A DNA stretch of 64,000 nt from Phycisphaeraceae bacterium (GCA_028284155.1 JANQSF010000012.1:124001-188000); one strand, 5' to 3'; shown: positions 20,901 to 29,567, counted from the first letter of the stretch. Notes: generated by a model from the sequence alone, not told the origin. Numbers and translations: made by a program.

Positions 20901-23900
20901 AACTTCACGCTGTTCGACATCAGCGGGACCAAGTTCCTCGACCTCAATGGCAATGGCGTGCGCGACGAGAACGACCCGGGCATCGCCGATTGGCCGATCG
21001 AACTCGACCTAGACCGCAACGGCACGATCGACGCGGTGACACTGACCGACTCGGCTGGCAACTACGCGTTCACCGACGTCGGCCCCGGCGACCACTGGGT
21101 GTTCGAGCAGACCTTCGCCGAATTCGAACAGACGTTCCCGGGGGTTGGCGCGTTCGCGCGGCATGAGGTCGAGGCCGAGAGCGGCGTGGATGTGACCGGG
21201 CTCGACTTCGGCAACCGGTCGTTGCAGTCGGTTGTGGCGGGCACGAAATACAACGACCTGAACCGCGACGGCGTGCGTGATGTGGGCGAACTCGGTCTGC
21301 TCGGCTGGGTCATCTACTACGACGCGAACAACGACGGCGTGTTGAACAACCCGACCAGCGGCGACAACGTGGCCGACGAGAACGCGACCGAACCGTGGGT
21401 CGTGACCGACGACAACGGCAACTACGCGCTGGTCGTTCAGCCGGGCGGGGTCGTGCTGCGCGAAGTGTTGCAGCCGACGTGGGAGCAGTCGTTCCCGGCG
21501 AGTGGTTTCCACGCCGTGAACATTGCACAGGTCGGCGACTCGATCGATGGCCTGGACTTCGGCAACTTCGAGCAGCGCGCGATCGCGGGTACGAAGTTTA
21601 ATGATGTGAACGGGAACGGGGCGCGTGACCCGGGCGAACTTGGTTTGGCGGGGTGGACGACCGAGTTGCGCAATGCCAGCGATGTCGTGGTCGATACGGA
21701 GGTGACGGACGCGAACGGCGACTACCGGTTCACCGGCGTCGAGGCGGGGACGTACACGGTGACAGAGGTCGCGCAGCCGGGGTTTGTGCAGACGTTCCCA
21801 GCGAATGGGGCAAGTCAAGGGCCGATCGTGTTGACCGACCCGATCCAGGTCGAGGACATCGACTTCGGCAATTTCGCGTTGATGTCGGTCAGCGGCGTGA
21901 AGTTCGACGACCTGAACGGCAACGGCACCCGCGACCCGGGTGAGCCGGGCGTTGCGGGTGTGACGGTCGAGCTCGACGTGGACCAGGACGGCTTGGCTGA
22001 CGAAGAAACGACGACCGGCCCCGACGGGTCGTACCAGTTCACCGACATCGGCCCGCGCGACGACCTGTCGCCGGGGTCGTTCACGGTGCGCGAGGTCGTG
22101 CCGGACGGCGCGGTGCAGACGGCGCCGACAGACAACGGTGGCGAGTATGTGCACGCGATCATCAGTGGGCAGTCGATCGTGGGTGACGACTTCGGCAACT
22201 TCACTTTGGGCATCATCCGCGGTCAGGTGTTTGACGACGACGACCAGGACGGCGTGCAGGACCGCGGCGAGGGCGGCGTCGACGGCTCGACGGTGTTCAT
22301 CGACGCGAATACAAACGGCGTGTTCGACGACGGCGAGCCGAACGTCGTGACGGGGCCGAGCGGCGACTACGAGTTCATCGACCTGGAGTTGGACACGTAC
22401 GTCGTCGGCCTGGCCCCGCGCGACAACTTCGTTCAAACGGCTCCGGGTGGTGGGACTCACACTGTTGTGATCGACACCAGCGGTCAAGTCGAAGACGACC
22501 GCGACTTCGGGTCGTTCCTGACGGGCGTGGACATCCAGTTCGGCGACGGGTTCTTCAACTCGGTGAAGCTGGTCAGCGGCGATGAGACGCAGACGATCAG
22601 CCTAACCAAGGGCACGGGCAGTTTGCGTGTGACGGGTGACAACCTGACAACGGAGGAAGGCCGACGCGACCTGACGGTGATGGGCGACAATGTCGAGCTG
22701 CTGTTCGCGCAGGTCGATACGGGCGACCTGAAGACGCGGCTGAACTTCGCGGTCAAGGGCGGCGACAAGCTGATGGAGATCGGCGACCTGATCGTCAACA
22801 GCTCGATCGGGACGGTCTCGGGCAAGTCGGTGAATGTGCTGGGCGACGTGCTGATCACCGGCACAGCCAAGACGATCCAGTTCAACGACGTGGCTGACGA
22901 CCACCTGATCAAGATCGGGCCGCCCGAGAGCGACCGCGATTCGGTGAACATCACGCTGCGTCACGTGCGCGAGACCGACCTGATGAGCGACACGCCGATC
23001 CGTCGGCTGACGGTCGCGCAGTGGGACGACGAGGACGGCGACCCGGACCAGATCATGGCCCCGTTCATGGGCGGGATGAACGTGAAGGGCGACCGCCGGG
23101 CCGACCTGCCCGGCGACTTTGCTGCCGACGTAATTCTGTCCGGTTTCGGCGCGACGCGTGACACGCTTGGGCCGACCAACATTTTCGGGACGCTGAGCCA
23201 GAGCGTGTGGGACATCGTCGGGAACATCAGCACGGTCAACGCGCGCGGCAACGTGAGTGATTGGTCATTGACGCTGGCTTCGACGTTCCGCACGATCAAC
23301 ATGGGCGACGCGTCGAACGTGCACATCGACGTGCCGGACGACGGCGGGCTGGTGAAATTCAAACGCTGGATCGACGGGTCGTACATCGGCGGCAGCGTCA
23401 AGGGCTTCAACAGCACGGGCGCCCGGCGGGCGAACATTCCGGGCGACGCGAGCTTTGACGTGGACCTGACCGGACACAGCGACGACCGCAAACCGACGGT
23501 CGGCAACGTGCGCTTCACGGGCGGCCTGCTGGGCGGCAAGTGGACGGTCATCGGCGACGGCCAGGGGTTCAATGTCGATTACATCACACCGGCCTGGTCG
23601 GGCGACTTCACGGGTGACATCAGGACGATCTCGACGAAGGGCAACCTCAGCGGCACGCTGACCGCCAACTCGGTTTCGACAATCAACGTGCGCGACAGCG
23701 CGATCGCGCTGACGCTGAACCTGACGCAGCCGCCGCTTCAATCGAACACCCGGCTGGTCGGGCTGAACCGCCTGAACGTGAAGAACACGTCGCGGAACCT
23801 GACGATCAACGCGGCCGGCTTCGTCAACACGATCCAGACGGGCACGCTGTTCGACAGCACGATCTACGCGGGCATCGCCGACACGGTGGTCGACCTGCCG

Positions 23901-24188
23901 AACGTGGAGGAGGACTACGAGACGGGCGCGACAATCCGCAGCCTGTCGGTCAAGGGCCTGCGTGACGAGCCGTTCGCGTTCGGCAACACGGTGGTCGCGG
24001 CGAAACAGCTCGACAAGATCACGGTGGGTCTGGCGATGACGGACAATGGCGGATCGCTGTTCGGCTTCGGCGCGACGTTCATCGCGTCGCTGAAGGTGGA
24101 TACGGACCAAGGGGCGATAAGCGTCAAGAACCTGCTGCCGGGGTCCGGCCCGGACCCGATCGGCGACCTGCAAGTCAGGTTGGTCTGA
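14952..24188 (+). CDS. Giant LEPR-XLL surface protein: PD40 propeller, beta-helix, alpha/beta-hydrolase, ten SdrD-B repeats
   Basis: The 3078-residue product opens with a basic stretch and the LEPR-XLL motif (EPLEPRVLLA, residues 24-33) typical of planctomycete secreted giants. In order: PD40/TolB-like propeller repeats (about 60-435, e.g. SVSDGGRFIAFES); right-handed beta-helix repeats (about 507-800, GNxIGT..GNTVGG units); an alpha/beta-hydrolase-like domain (about 920-1180) with VVTHGF oxyanion strand, nucleophile-type AHSFGA (Ser1030), YLDPHD (Asp1057) and SDHSW (His1159); a jelly-roll-like segment (about 1254-1412); ten SdrD/Cna-B-type repeats (about 1415-2525); and a beta-rich C-terminus with no sorting signal that I recognise. 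The ATG at 14952 was chosen because the LEPR motif follows directly; a longer frame to 14847 overlaps the divergent gene. Confidence 0.88.
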   Translation: MFGMFRGRGRQRVGRSRAPQQWVEPLEPRVLLATVTSVEVALLSGTGSAHASKGGINPGLIRARSVSDGGRFIAFESLADDLLPDDSDTNGVTDIYLVDREDVSITRLSLTNDGQEIPEASRSPQMSADGRFIVFGSLGSLTPDTPDNPNEWNTFLYDVEAETLSLVPNSGNSSGITDPDISADGSTIAFSAGGRFRTFVRLYDRVSGQVTAITDETAIAASKFPSLSATGRYVAYESDINETSDRVYRYDRVTGQTILISKDSTGDDARADKAGISGDGNLVSFQSFDTDLIGPGVPGFTQVFVYDVDAGTTTMVSKNAGGTRGDGTSVGLAVFNGDGSRLVFESFASNLLPEDTNRDGDVYLWERDTDTLQLLSADVNGTKGNGESLDPFITNDGSIVMFFSQASNLAPGEHTAPDDQVLVNLEQEVVVNSTDDDEDTDPGDGVISTGQMITINGTSVPKITLRAALMEYSEQDETQTVKFRIPANNQDGVNFANGVWTIQPDTPLEITGSLIIDGYSQTGASPATDTEPAELKIVVNGSSAGTDANGFEIETDPGDEVEVRGLVVNGFDGSGILVRESSDVTIAGNHIGTNAAGDDDVANGFGIRLIETADSTVGGLTPADRNVVSGNDSDGLRIELGTSTNNTVIGNYFGTDADGTADLGNGGDGVAIDNATGNTVGGDTDAARNILSGNTGAGVSITGGVATENSVLGNYIGTGFLGVVGIPNELAGVFVSDLASRNTVGGVATGEGNLIMSNDASPGEENTPGVWINGGTENAVLSNTIYDNEGLAIDLGEQGILRNQETGGANNAQNFPVLIIDPAGTINVSLDAAPTTQYRIEVYSSDKSGLAGYGDGQTLLSSFNVTTDGMGMVRSDAPGITAPADKFIAATATRIDTTGGTPRFTDTSEFSDAVKRGSLPSVTVVTHGFVPQIGADGDTLKPLADAIVERTDGNLVDYQLEQGGQGQFITSVSGSKHNVVLFDWASESNEDSSGWSEAGADALFALLVQQGLLDPSAGAGNGNLHFLAHSFGAALTSDVVERLAVYGVPVDHLTYLDPHDFDETFGIPFDQTQNEFEIGRPQLSPLGSEHYGLNYGATVWTNVDYADTYFQNRSIGNGPDGIFPESRPILGSFNFYLDTELPLDDGFFEPYSSLFDSDHSWVWNVFYQGTVEGNGGRTDGASPEIRVPDYGALGYAFSRALGSVNERLDPFFPTTPTPETGAGGSGPNKWTHPSLDFSDPAVRFDPLWDPLEIVNGDFEHPGTVVTGNLVDIVPGWSHHGGGGEGNIGPDRGEDSTENHYLELDFGDSSRTHNYLYVPHQFDNLFLEWDMLRDDASSDDQLVVTMDDGSGSSFEIARLNLDVEDTAFAPLSFPVPADRLGTVQRITFEVVDGGSFGTVDSQTLIDNVRWSETRTGVSGTKFEDDNGNGQRDAGEDGLEGFTIYADLNNNMAFDVDEPNTTTRSDGTYTLKVPAGSYTIREVVPEGWVQTTAHPGVVDVPNDVIVEDIDFGNFKLMNFSGVKYNDVNGNGMRDAEDDVIEGWTIQVFNDTGVMVGEDTTDFTGRWEIEGLGPDDTNDKFFVLEVPDDDWVITEQQPAEGFDLESGFDRTDLNFGNFRKGEIHGYKFEDLNKDGQDNDQARLENIIFLLDVDADKNGTFETTLEPVLSTGPGARWSFTGLGPGRYRVREDLPANMTQTTGDIPIIELESGDVWMEAPGAVSLSDPQQTEQVEATLAVGNYTFGEIHGFKYEDKDGNKSRNAAESVVPGIEIILRYDADEDGVFEQEFNTTTDALGEYHFTGLNPGFYQVAEAGPPDFYQTTDLPPVLVVRSGDFYEAFTNQAPGTPGSLQRFHTEPLLVIGNFYYGQIHGYKFDDTNGNGVEDAGEPRFAGVTIRLQIDEDEDGVFERSVTTVSADVTGEYWFTGLERGRYFVAEDLPDGTVFTTPTAPIITLQSGDVWQAFAGQVDTAGLPRPMPQVEPNLALGNFTLFDISGTKFLDLNGNGVRDENDPGIADWPIELDLDRNGTIDAVTLTDSAGNYAFTDVGPGDHWVFEQTFAEFEQTFPGVGAFARHEVEAESGVDVTGLDFGNRSLQSVVAGTKYNDLNRDGVRDVGELGLLGWVIYYDANNDGVLNNPTSGDNVADENATEPWVVTDDNGNYALVVQPGGVVLREVLQPTWEQSFPASGFHAVNIAQVGDSIDGLDFGNFEQRAIAGTKFNDVNGNGARDPGELGLAGWTTELRNASDVVVDTEVTDANGDYRFTGVEAGTYTVTEVAQPGFVQTFPANGASQGPIVLTDPIQVEDIDFGNFALMSVSGVKFDDLNGNGTRDPGEPGVAGVTVELDVDQDGLADEETTTGPDGSYQFTDIGPRDDLSPGSFTVREVVPDGAVQTAPTDNGGEYVHAIISGQSIVGDDFGNFTLGIIRGQVFDDDDQDGVQDRGEGGVDGSTVFIDANTNGVFDDGEPNVVTGPSGDYEFIDLELDTYVVGLAPRDNFVQTAPGGGTHTVVIDTSGQVEDDRDFGSFLTGVDIQFGDGFFNSVKLVSGDETQTISLTKGTGSLRVTGDNLTTEEGRRDLTVMGDNVELLFAQVDTGDLKTRLNFAVKGGDKLMEIGDLIVNSSIGTVSGKSVNVLGDVLITGTAKTIQFNDVADDHLIKIGPPESDRDSVNITLRHVRETDLMSDTPIRRLTVAQWDDEDGDPDQIMAPFMGGMNVKGDRRADLPGDFAADVILSGFGATRDTLGPTNIFGTLSQSVWDIVGNISTVNARGNVSDWSLTLASTFRTINMGDASNVHIDVPDDGGLVKFKRWIDGSYIGGSVKGFNSTGARRANIPGDASFDVDLTGHSDDRKPTVGNVRFTGGLLGGKWTVIGDGQGFNVDYITPAWSGDFTGDIRTISTKGNLSGTLTANSVSTINVRDSAIALTLNLTQPPLQSNTRLVGLNRLNVKNTSRNLTINAAGFVNTIQTGTLFDSTIYAGIADTVVDLPNVEEDYETGATIRSLSVKGLRDEPFAFGNTVVAAKQLDKITVGLAMTDNGGSLFGFGATFIASLKVDTDQGAISVKNLLPGSGPDPIGDLQVRLV
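19194..22521 (+). repeat. Ten tandem SdrD/Cna-B-type repeats within the giant protein gene
   Basis: Ten units open with variants of xxGxKFxDxNGNGxRDxGE and end in xxFGNF. They start, in order, at VSGTKFEDD, FSGVKYND, IHGYKFEDL, IHGFKYEDK, IHGYKFDDT, ISGTKFLDL, VAGTKYNDL, IAGTKFND, VSGVKFDDL, IRGQVFDDD. The DxNxxG core resembles calcium-binding loops. Units 3-5 form a subfamily starting IHG and share xGEYxFTGL-type cores, suggesting a recent local triplication. Such repeats act as rigid stalks in other surface proteins. Confidence 0.85.
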
Positions 24189-24221
24189 CCGGCGACCCCC
24201 CTGCTGACATGCTGAGGCCGT

Positions 24222-24250
24222 TTGCCCGCGAGGTCACTGGCGCGGATAAT
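24222..24250 (+). promoter_or_regulatory. Candidate sigma70-like promoter for transketolase
   Basis: TTGCCC (24222-24227), 17 bases, then GATAAT (24245-24250). The leader to the ATG would be about 125 bases and contains a 6-bp hairpin, CGTTTC/GAAACG at 24321-24339, which could also be a processed or regulatory structure. Not verified. Confidence 0.35.
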
Positions 24251-24384
24251 GCCCGGTCCATCCGCGCCCCCGGTGCGCGGGGAATGCGTGTCCCGTGAGG
24301 ATCAGGGGTGATCCAACGGCCGTTTCGGGGCTTGAAACGGGGCTCGCAGGTGTTCGCCCGACCTTCATAAAGGAACCCAACCCG

Positions 24385-26355
24385 ATGTCATTCGACTCGA
24401 CGATCCATGCCAAAGCCATCGACCTGACGAAACTGAGCTACGAAATGACCGCCGCCAGCGGGTCGGGCCACCCGACCAGTTGTGCGAGCCTGGCCCACAT
24501 CACGGCCGTGCTGATGTACCAACACATGCGCTGGGAGCCGGCCAACCCCGCCCACCCGTGCAGCGACCGTTTAGTGCTGAGCGAGGGGCACGCGTGTCCG
24601 ATTGTGTACGCGGCCTGCGCCGATCTGGGCGTGAAGATTGGGCGGACCAAGGACGAGTGGCGGGACATGACGCGCGAGGACGCGATGACGCTGCGCGACA
24701 TCGACTCGGTCGTCGAAGGTCACCCGAACCCCATCGAGGGCTTCCCATTCTTCGACGCGGCGACGGGTTCGCTAGGTCAGGGGCTGAGCGTCGCGGCGGG
24801 TTTGGCGGCGTCGGCGAAAGTTGACGGGATCGACAAGCGGATCTTCTGCGTCATCGGCGACGGCGAAGCACGCGAGGGGCAGATCTGGGAGGCCGTCGAC
24901 TTTGTCGTCGATCACTGGCTGACTTCGGTGTGCCCGATCTTCAACTGCAACGTCTACGCGCAGTCGGACAAGGTTAGCCCGCAGCAGACGCCGGAAGTGC
25001 TCGCGGCCAAGCTCGAGGCATACGGCTTCACGGCAATCGTCGTTGACGGCCACAACCCGACCGAGTTGCAGGACGCGTTGAGCAGACACGCACAGGACCA
25101 GCACAACCCCGAAGCCAAGCCGATCGGCATCGTGGCCAGGACGGTCAAGGGTTGGGGCAGCCCGTCGCAACAGGGCGACGGCCACCACGGCAAGCCGGCC
25201 GACGGCGACGACCTACAGGCGGCCTTGGACGAGTTGGACAAGACGGGGCGAGATATCGGCGCGGCGGCAGACCAGCCGCTGAAGATCGGCATGATGGCGT
25301 CGACGAAGCCGGACCCGGTCGCGCCGAACGCGGCGATGTCGTTCCCGCAGGCGCTGGCTCAATTCGGCATGTCCAAGTTCCTTGAGGACGGCAAGTGCGC
25401 GACGCGTCGCGCGTATGGCATCGCGCTGCGTGCGCTTGGACATGCGAACGCGAACGTCGTGGCACTCGACGCCGATGTGAAGAACTCAACCTTCGCGCAG
25501 GACTTCGCGTTCGACGATGCGCTGGCCGAGCGTTACTTCGAGTGCCGCATCGCCGAGCAGAACATGTTCAGCGTCGCGGCGGGCCTGAGCGCCGGCGGCA
25601 AGACGCCGTTCTGCTCGACCTTCGCCAAGTTCGTCGCGCGCGGGTATGACCAGATCGAGATGGCGATCAACTCGGGCGCGAACTTCAAGATCGTCGGGTC
25701 GCACGCGGGCATCTCGCTGGCAGCCGACGGCCCGAGCCAGATGTCGCTGCCCGACGTGGCGTGGTTCCGGTCGTTCGGCACGGCCGGTCGGCACGACGGG
25801 CAACCGCTGATGTACGTCCTGCAGCCGAGCGACGCGTACCAGGCGTACGCTTTGACGCTTTCGATGGCTGATCACGACGGACCGGTCTACATGCGCACGC
25901 TGCGCCCGAACGTCGAGTTCCTTTACAACGAGAGCCACCGTTTCGAACTGGGCGGGCACGAGGTGCTGGCTGAGGGCCGCGACCTGCTGATCGTCGCCAG
26001 CGGCTACATGGTGCACGAGGCGAACAAAGCGCTGGACATCCTTGACGAAGAAGGCGTCTCGCCGACGCTGGTCGACCTGTACTCATTGCCGTTCGACGAG
26101 GAGGCGATCCTCGACCTGGCGAACCAGAACAACGGCATGGTGCTGACGCTGGAAGACAATTACGGCGGCGGCTTCGGCAGCGCCGTGGCCGACGCGGTCG
26201 CGCTGTCGGGCGATGGGTTCACCGTCCAGCAGTTGCACGTGCGTCGTCTGCCCAAGAGCGGCCGAACGCCCGACGACCTGATGCGATACTGCGGCCTGCA
26301 CGCCGACGACATCGCGCGCGTCGCGATGGGCATGCTCGAGTTGACACCGGCTTGA
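24385..26355 (+). CDS. tkt: Transketolase
   Basis: 656 residues, normal length for a transketolase, which moves two-carbon ketol units between sugar phosphates in the pentose phosphate pathway using thiamine diphosphate. Seen: SGSGHPTSCASLAH near the N-terminus, SEGHACPIVYAACADLG, the ThDP/Mg motif GDGEAREGQIWEA (GDG...N-type), and the pyrimidine-domain CRIAEQNMFSVAAGLSAGGKTPFCSTFA. The ATG at 24385 has AAAGGAA about nine bases ahead and starts the conserved protein; in-frame codons upstream encode nothing family-like. It precedes an ExbB-like gene across a repeat-filled gap and may be monocistronic. Confidence 0.95.
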   Translation: MSFDSTIHAKAIDLTKLSYEMTAASGSGHPTSCASLAHITAVLMYQHMRWEPANPAHPCSDRLVLSEGHACPIVYAACADLGVKIGRTKDEWRDMTREDAMTLRDIDSVVEGHPNPIEGFPFFDAATGSLGQGLSVAAGLAASAKVDGIDKRIFCVIGDGEAREGQIWEAVDFVVDHWLTSVCPIFNCNVYAQSDKVSPQQTPEVLAAKLEAYGFTAIVVDGHNPTELQDALSRHAQDQHNPEAKPIGIVARTVKGWGSPSQQGDGHHGKPADGDDLQAALDELDKTGRDIGAAADQPLKIGMMASTKPDPVAPNAAMSFPQALAQFGMSKFLEDGKCATRRAYGIALRALGHANANVVALDADVKNSTFAQDFAFDDALAERYFECRIAEQNMFSVAAGLSAGGKTPFCSTFAKFVARGYDQIEMAINSGANFKIVGSHAGISLAADGPSQMSLPDVAWFRSFGTAGRHDGQPLMYVLQPSDAYQAYALTLSMADHDGPVYMRTLRPNVEFLYNESHRFELGGHEVLAEGRDLLIVASGYMVHEANKALDILDEEGVSPTLVDLYSLPFDEEAILDLANQNNGMVLTLEDNYGGGFGSAVADAVALSGDGFTVQQLHVRRLPKSGRTPDDLMRYCGLHADDIARVAMGMLELTPA

Positions 26356-26507
26356 GCATTGCCGATTGGCGATTGCCGATTTTCGATTTAAGACCTGCGA
26401 ATCTGTTGAACGCGCTTTGACTACTGGCACCTTGGCCGTGCGGGCGACTCAATTCGCGACCATTCGCATGGTCAATCGGCTATCGGAAATCACAAATCGA
26501 AAATCAC
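26356..26507. repeat. Intergenic inverted-repeat element filling the tkt-exbB gap
   Basis: The left arm (26356-26389) is built of GATTGCCGATT-type words ending in GATTTTCGATTT and begins right after the tkt stop. The right arm (26474-26507) carries AAATCGAAAATC in the opposite sense and ends two bases before the next ATG. GATTTTCGATTT (26378-26389) pairs perfectly with 26494-26505. A 6-bp hairpin with a TCGC tetraloop lies at 26458-26473. The left arm matches the left arm after ilvE in 27 of 34 positions. Confidence 0.6.
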
Positions 26508-26508
26508 T

Positions 26509-27195
26509 ATGAGTGACCTGCTCGACCTATTCCGTGACCTGATGCAGCGCGGTGGTTGGGTCATGTGGCCGTTGCTGGCGATGTCGTTGCTGGCGATCAC
26601 GCTCATGTTCGAGCGGGCTTGGTTCTGGCTGGCGAACAATCGGCCGGGCGCAGCCGGGCTTATCAGGCAATTGGCAGACCGGCTGCGTCGCGGTGAGGTT
26701 GCATCGGCGAGGTCGCTGGTCAGCGACGACCACTCCATCTACGGCCGCGCGGTGCGTCGCATCGCTGAGGCGACGGACGGGTCGAAGCAAACGGACGGCA
26801 TCGACGACAGCCTCGCGGCAGAGATCGTCGAGGCGCAGCGGCCGCGCCTCGAACGTTTCATGCCGACGCTATCGACAATCATCACGGCCGCACCCCTGCT
26901 GGGCATCCTCGGCACGGTCACGGGCATCATCGCCAGTTTCGACCTGCTCTCGCAGGGGCCGGCGGCGACCGACCCGCGTTCGGTGTCGGCCGGCATCGCC
27001 GAGGCGTTACTCACGACGGCGGCGGGTCTGGTCGTCGCGCTGATCGTGCTGTTCCCCTACAACGCCTACCGAGCTCAGATCGACCGTGCGCTCGGGCGGC
27101 TCGAAACCCTGGCCGGCGCGGCCGTACGCGTGCCGCGACCCGCCGGTGACGAAGCCGATAACCAAGCCAAATCCTCCGACGAATCCTCGTCGTAA
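26509..27195 (+). CDS. MotA/TolQ/ExbB-family proton channel protein
   Basis: 228 residues with the family's three membrane segments: about 18-38 (WVMWPLLAMSLLAITLMFERAW), about 120-145 (STIITAAPLLGILGTVTGIIASF) and about 160-185 (EALLTTAAGLVVALIVLFPYNAY). The APLLGILGTVTG and LLTTAAGLVVA blocks are the channel-forming signature. In the inner membrane it would couple proton flow to an ExbD/TolR/MotB-like partner. No such partner is encoded next to it; the next gene is a response regulator 170 bases away, so it is an orphan here. Confidence 0.88.
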   Translation: MSDLLDLFRDLMQRGGWVMWPLLAMSLLAITLMFERAWFWLANNRPGAAGLIRQLADRLRRGEVASARSLVSDDHSIYGRAVRRIAEATDGSKQTDGIDDSLAAEIVEAQRPRLERFMPTLSTIITAAPLLGILGTVTGIIASFDLLSQGPAATDPRSVSAGIAEALLTTAAGLVVALIVLFPYNAYRAQIDRALGRLETLAGAAVRVPRPAGDEADNQAKSSDESSS

Positions 27196-27369
27196 TCCGG
27201 CCGGGCACACGCTGGGGGCCGGGTTCTCCCTTATCACGACCATCGGGAGTCAAGCCGAACCGGTTGCATGGTCGATTGCTACGGCATCCAGTCGCATTGA
27301 GTCGATGCGGCGTGGGGGATCTTCCCGGGGGGGCCTGTCCGTTGCCGGCGATCGCGCCGGGGTGTGCGC

Positions 27370-28005
27370 ATGTCCACCGACAGGCAACCCACTGTTTACA
27401 TCGTGGACGATGACGACGCAGTCCGCGCGTCGCTGCGGTTCCTGATCGAGTCGATCGGACTACCCGTCACGTGCTACCCGTCTGCCGACGCTTTTCTGGA
27501 CACGGCGCCGGTCGACGCGGTCGGCTGCCTCGTGCTTGACGTGCGGATGCCGGGCATGAGCGGGTTGGAATTGCTTGATCGACTCGGCCTTCGCAAACGC
27601 GACCTGCATGTGTTGGTCATCACCGGCCACGCCGACGTGGCCATGGCCGTTCGGGCGCTCAAGTCCGGCGCGAGCGACTTCATCGAAAAGCCCTACAACG
27701 ACCAGGCCTTGCTCGACCGGATCCAGCGGGCGATGACCGAGTCGTCAGCCGAACGGGCCGCGCGCGAGGCGCACGACGGCGTCGGGCAACGCCTCGAGCA
27801 ATTGACCGATCGGGAACGACAGGTGCTCGACCGTGTCATGGTCGGCGAGCCCAATCGGGTGATCGCCGAACGGCTTAAGCTGAGCGAGAAGACAATCGAA
27901 GTTCACCGCTCGCGCGTCATGCGCAAGATGGAGGCCGACAGCCTGGCCGACCTGGTCCGCATGATCGTTCTCTACGAGCACACGCAGGAAGCCGGTAGTC
28001 GGTGA
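27370..28005 (+). CDS. FixJ-type two-component response regulator (REC + LuxR HTH)
   Basis: 211 residues. The receiver domain (about 8-120) has the acidic pocket DDDD (13-16), phospho-acceptor Asp57 in LVLDVRMPG, Thr in VITGHADV, and Lys in IEKPYND; the LuxR-type helix-turn-helix follows (about 145-205: LTDRERQVLDRVMVGEPNRVIAERLKLSEKTIEVHRSRVMRKM). The KPYND variant and overall layout match the FixJ subfamily. No sensor kinase gene is nearby. ATG at 27370 was preferred to the GTG six bases upstream. The stop is one base from the convergent sulfatase stop. Confidence 0.92.
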   Translation: MSTDRQPTVYIVDDDDAVRASLRFLIESIGLPVTCYPSADAFLDTAPVDAVGCLVLDVRMPGMSGLELLDRLGLRKRDLHVLVITGHADVAMAVRALKSGASDFIEKPYNDQALLDRIQRAMTESSAERAAREAHDGVGQRLEQLTDRERQVLDRVMVGEPNRVIAERLKLSEKTIEVHRSRVMRKMEADSLADLVRMIVLYEHTQEAGSR

Positions 28006-28006
28006 C

Positions 28007-29506
28007 TCAGCATTCATTCGGATGAATCGTGGCAAGCCGCTCCGCCCACGGAGCGCGACCTGTCGCCTTCAGTCGCTTGAGGTAGGCAGGCAACAGCCCG
28101 CGCGTGTGTAGCGGCCCGCCTTCGCGCATCACTGTCCACATCGGGTCGATCGCGTGCGACGCGGTGCGCATCATGTCGCCCATCCAACGGTCGAGCAAGG
28201 TCATCGCGTGGCCGACGACATCGGCGCGTAACGGCGCCAGGTCGTTCAAAGCGTGCGGATCGTTGGCGATGTCGAACAGCATGACATCGGGGAACGCGTG
28301 ATGCCCGTCGTGGTACGAGCGGATGCAGATGTACTCGCCGCCATCATGTCGGAACCGCACCGAGCGCTGGCATGCCCACGCACCCTGTGACACGACGAGA
28401 AAGTCCCGCCCCCCACCGCTAGCGCCTCCGCGCAGCGCGTCGGCCAAACTTACGCCGTCCCAGTTCTCCGGCACTGTCCCGCCGACCAATTCAATCGACG
28501 CAACGGCAAAATCGACGTGGTAGTACAGACCGTCATTCGACGTGCCGGCAATGCCGTCGGTCACGCCCGGCCAAGCGACGACCAACGGCACGCGATTGGT
28601 GACGTGGTCGGCCATCTGGTGATCGCCGTAGATGTTGAACTCGCCCAGCGCCTCGCCGTGGTCGCCGGTGATGACGATGGCCGTGTCGTCGAGGATGTTC
28701 AGGTCAGCCAACTTGTTGAGGATTTGGCCGATATGCACGTCGGCGTAGAGCACGCCGGTGTCGTACCCATCGAACATCTGTCGCACGGCATCCATCGAGT
28801 CGATCACGACCGGCTGGCGGGGGAAGTCGCCGTCGAACGTCGTGCTTTCGTTGTCGTAGCCGTTCACTTCCTGCGCCGAGTGCGGGCCGCAGCCGAGCCA
28901 GTGTTGCTGGCGCACGTCTTCGGTGATCCAACTGGGCAGCGGGTCGTCTTTGAACGGGTCGCCGAACGACGCCGGCGCGCGGTACGGCGTGTGCGGGTCC
29001 CACAGGTTGACGTGCAGGAACCACGCGTCCTCGCGCCCGTGCCGGTCGAGCCAGTCGATGGCGACGGGCGCGACCTCGTCGGCGTTTTCCAGACCGCACT
29101 TGCCCGTGTTGTAGACCTCGTTGAAGTTGGCGTACCAGTGCCAGGCTGAGTGCCGCTCGCCGAACGGGCTGATCGTAACGGTCTTGAGGCCGTGGCTCGG
29201 CGCATCGCGTAAGCAGCGCACCCAACCCGTCCGCCCATACGTCGACTCGAAACCGCGCTCAACGCCTTCGTTGAACATTTCCGATGCCGCCCCGCCGTGG
29301 TTGATCACGCCGTTGTGGATGCCGAACCTCCCCGACCACAGGGCCGTTCGGCTGGGCAGACAGGGCGCGTCGCTGACGTAGTAGTTGTCGAACCGCACGC
29401 CGCGCTGCGCGACGCGGTCGATATTGGGGCTGGTGTCGCGGTGATAGCCGTAGCAGCCGAGGTGGTCGGGCCGTTGCGAGTCGATATCGATGTAGAGAAT
29501 CCGCAT
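28007..29506 (-). CDS. Sulfatase (alkaline phosphatase superfamily), no signal peptide
   Basis: 499 residues with the arylsulfatase start [21 protein letters not shown] and the formylglycine motif C-L-P-S-R (Cys49 to Arg53), followed by TALWSGR. Other metal-site blocks include [16 protein letters not shown]. There is no signal peptide, unlike most planctomycete sulfatases, so it may act in the cytoplasm on imported sulfated sugars, or on another ester. No maturase or glycoside hydrolase is adjacent. Confidence 0.88.
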   Translation of the reverse strand: MRILYIDIDSQRPDHLGCYGYHRDTSPNIDRVAQRGVRFDNYYVSDAPCLPSRTALWSGRFGIHNGVINHGGAASEMFNEGVERGFESTYGRTGWVRCLRDAPSHGLKTVTISPFGERHSAWHWYANFNEVYNTGKCGLENADEVAPVAIDWLDRHGREDAWFLHVNLWDPHTPYRAPASFGDPFKDDPLPSWITEDVRQQHWLGCGPHSAQEVNGYDNESTTFDGDFPRQPVVIDSMDAVRQMFDGYDTGVLYADVHIGQILNKLADLNILDDTAIVITGDHGEALGEFNIYGDHQMADHVTNRVPLVVAWPGVTDGIAGTSNDGLYYHVDFAVASIELVGGTVPENWDGVSLADALRGGASGGGRDFLVVSQGAWACQRSVRFRHDGGEYICIRSYHDGHHAFPDVMLFDIANDPHALNDLAPLRADVVGHAMTLLDRWMGDMMRTASHAIDPMWTVMREGGPLHTRGLLPAYLKRLKATGRAPWAERLATIHPNEC

Positions 29507-29567
29507 GGCCAGAGGTTAGGCCGGGACGCCGAAGCGCACAACACATCTAACGTGATCCAGGATCTAC

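Noticed and set aside
21009..22487. Minus-strand open frame within the SdrD repeats
   Set aside because: Periodic shadow of the B repeats on the other strand.
19194..22521. Regular spacing of repeats considered as a CRISPR-like array
   Set aside because: Units are about 330 bases, coding, and diverged; no short direct repeats with spacers occur anywhere in the window.
24262..24339. Hairpins before tkt considered as a riboswitch
   Set aside because: Only two short stems, and no conserved thiamine or other riboswitch core could be recognised.
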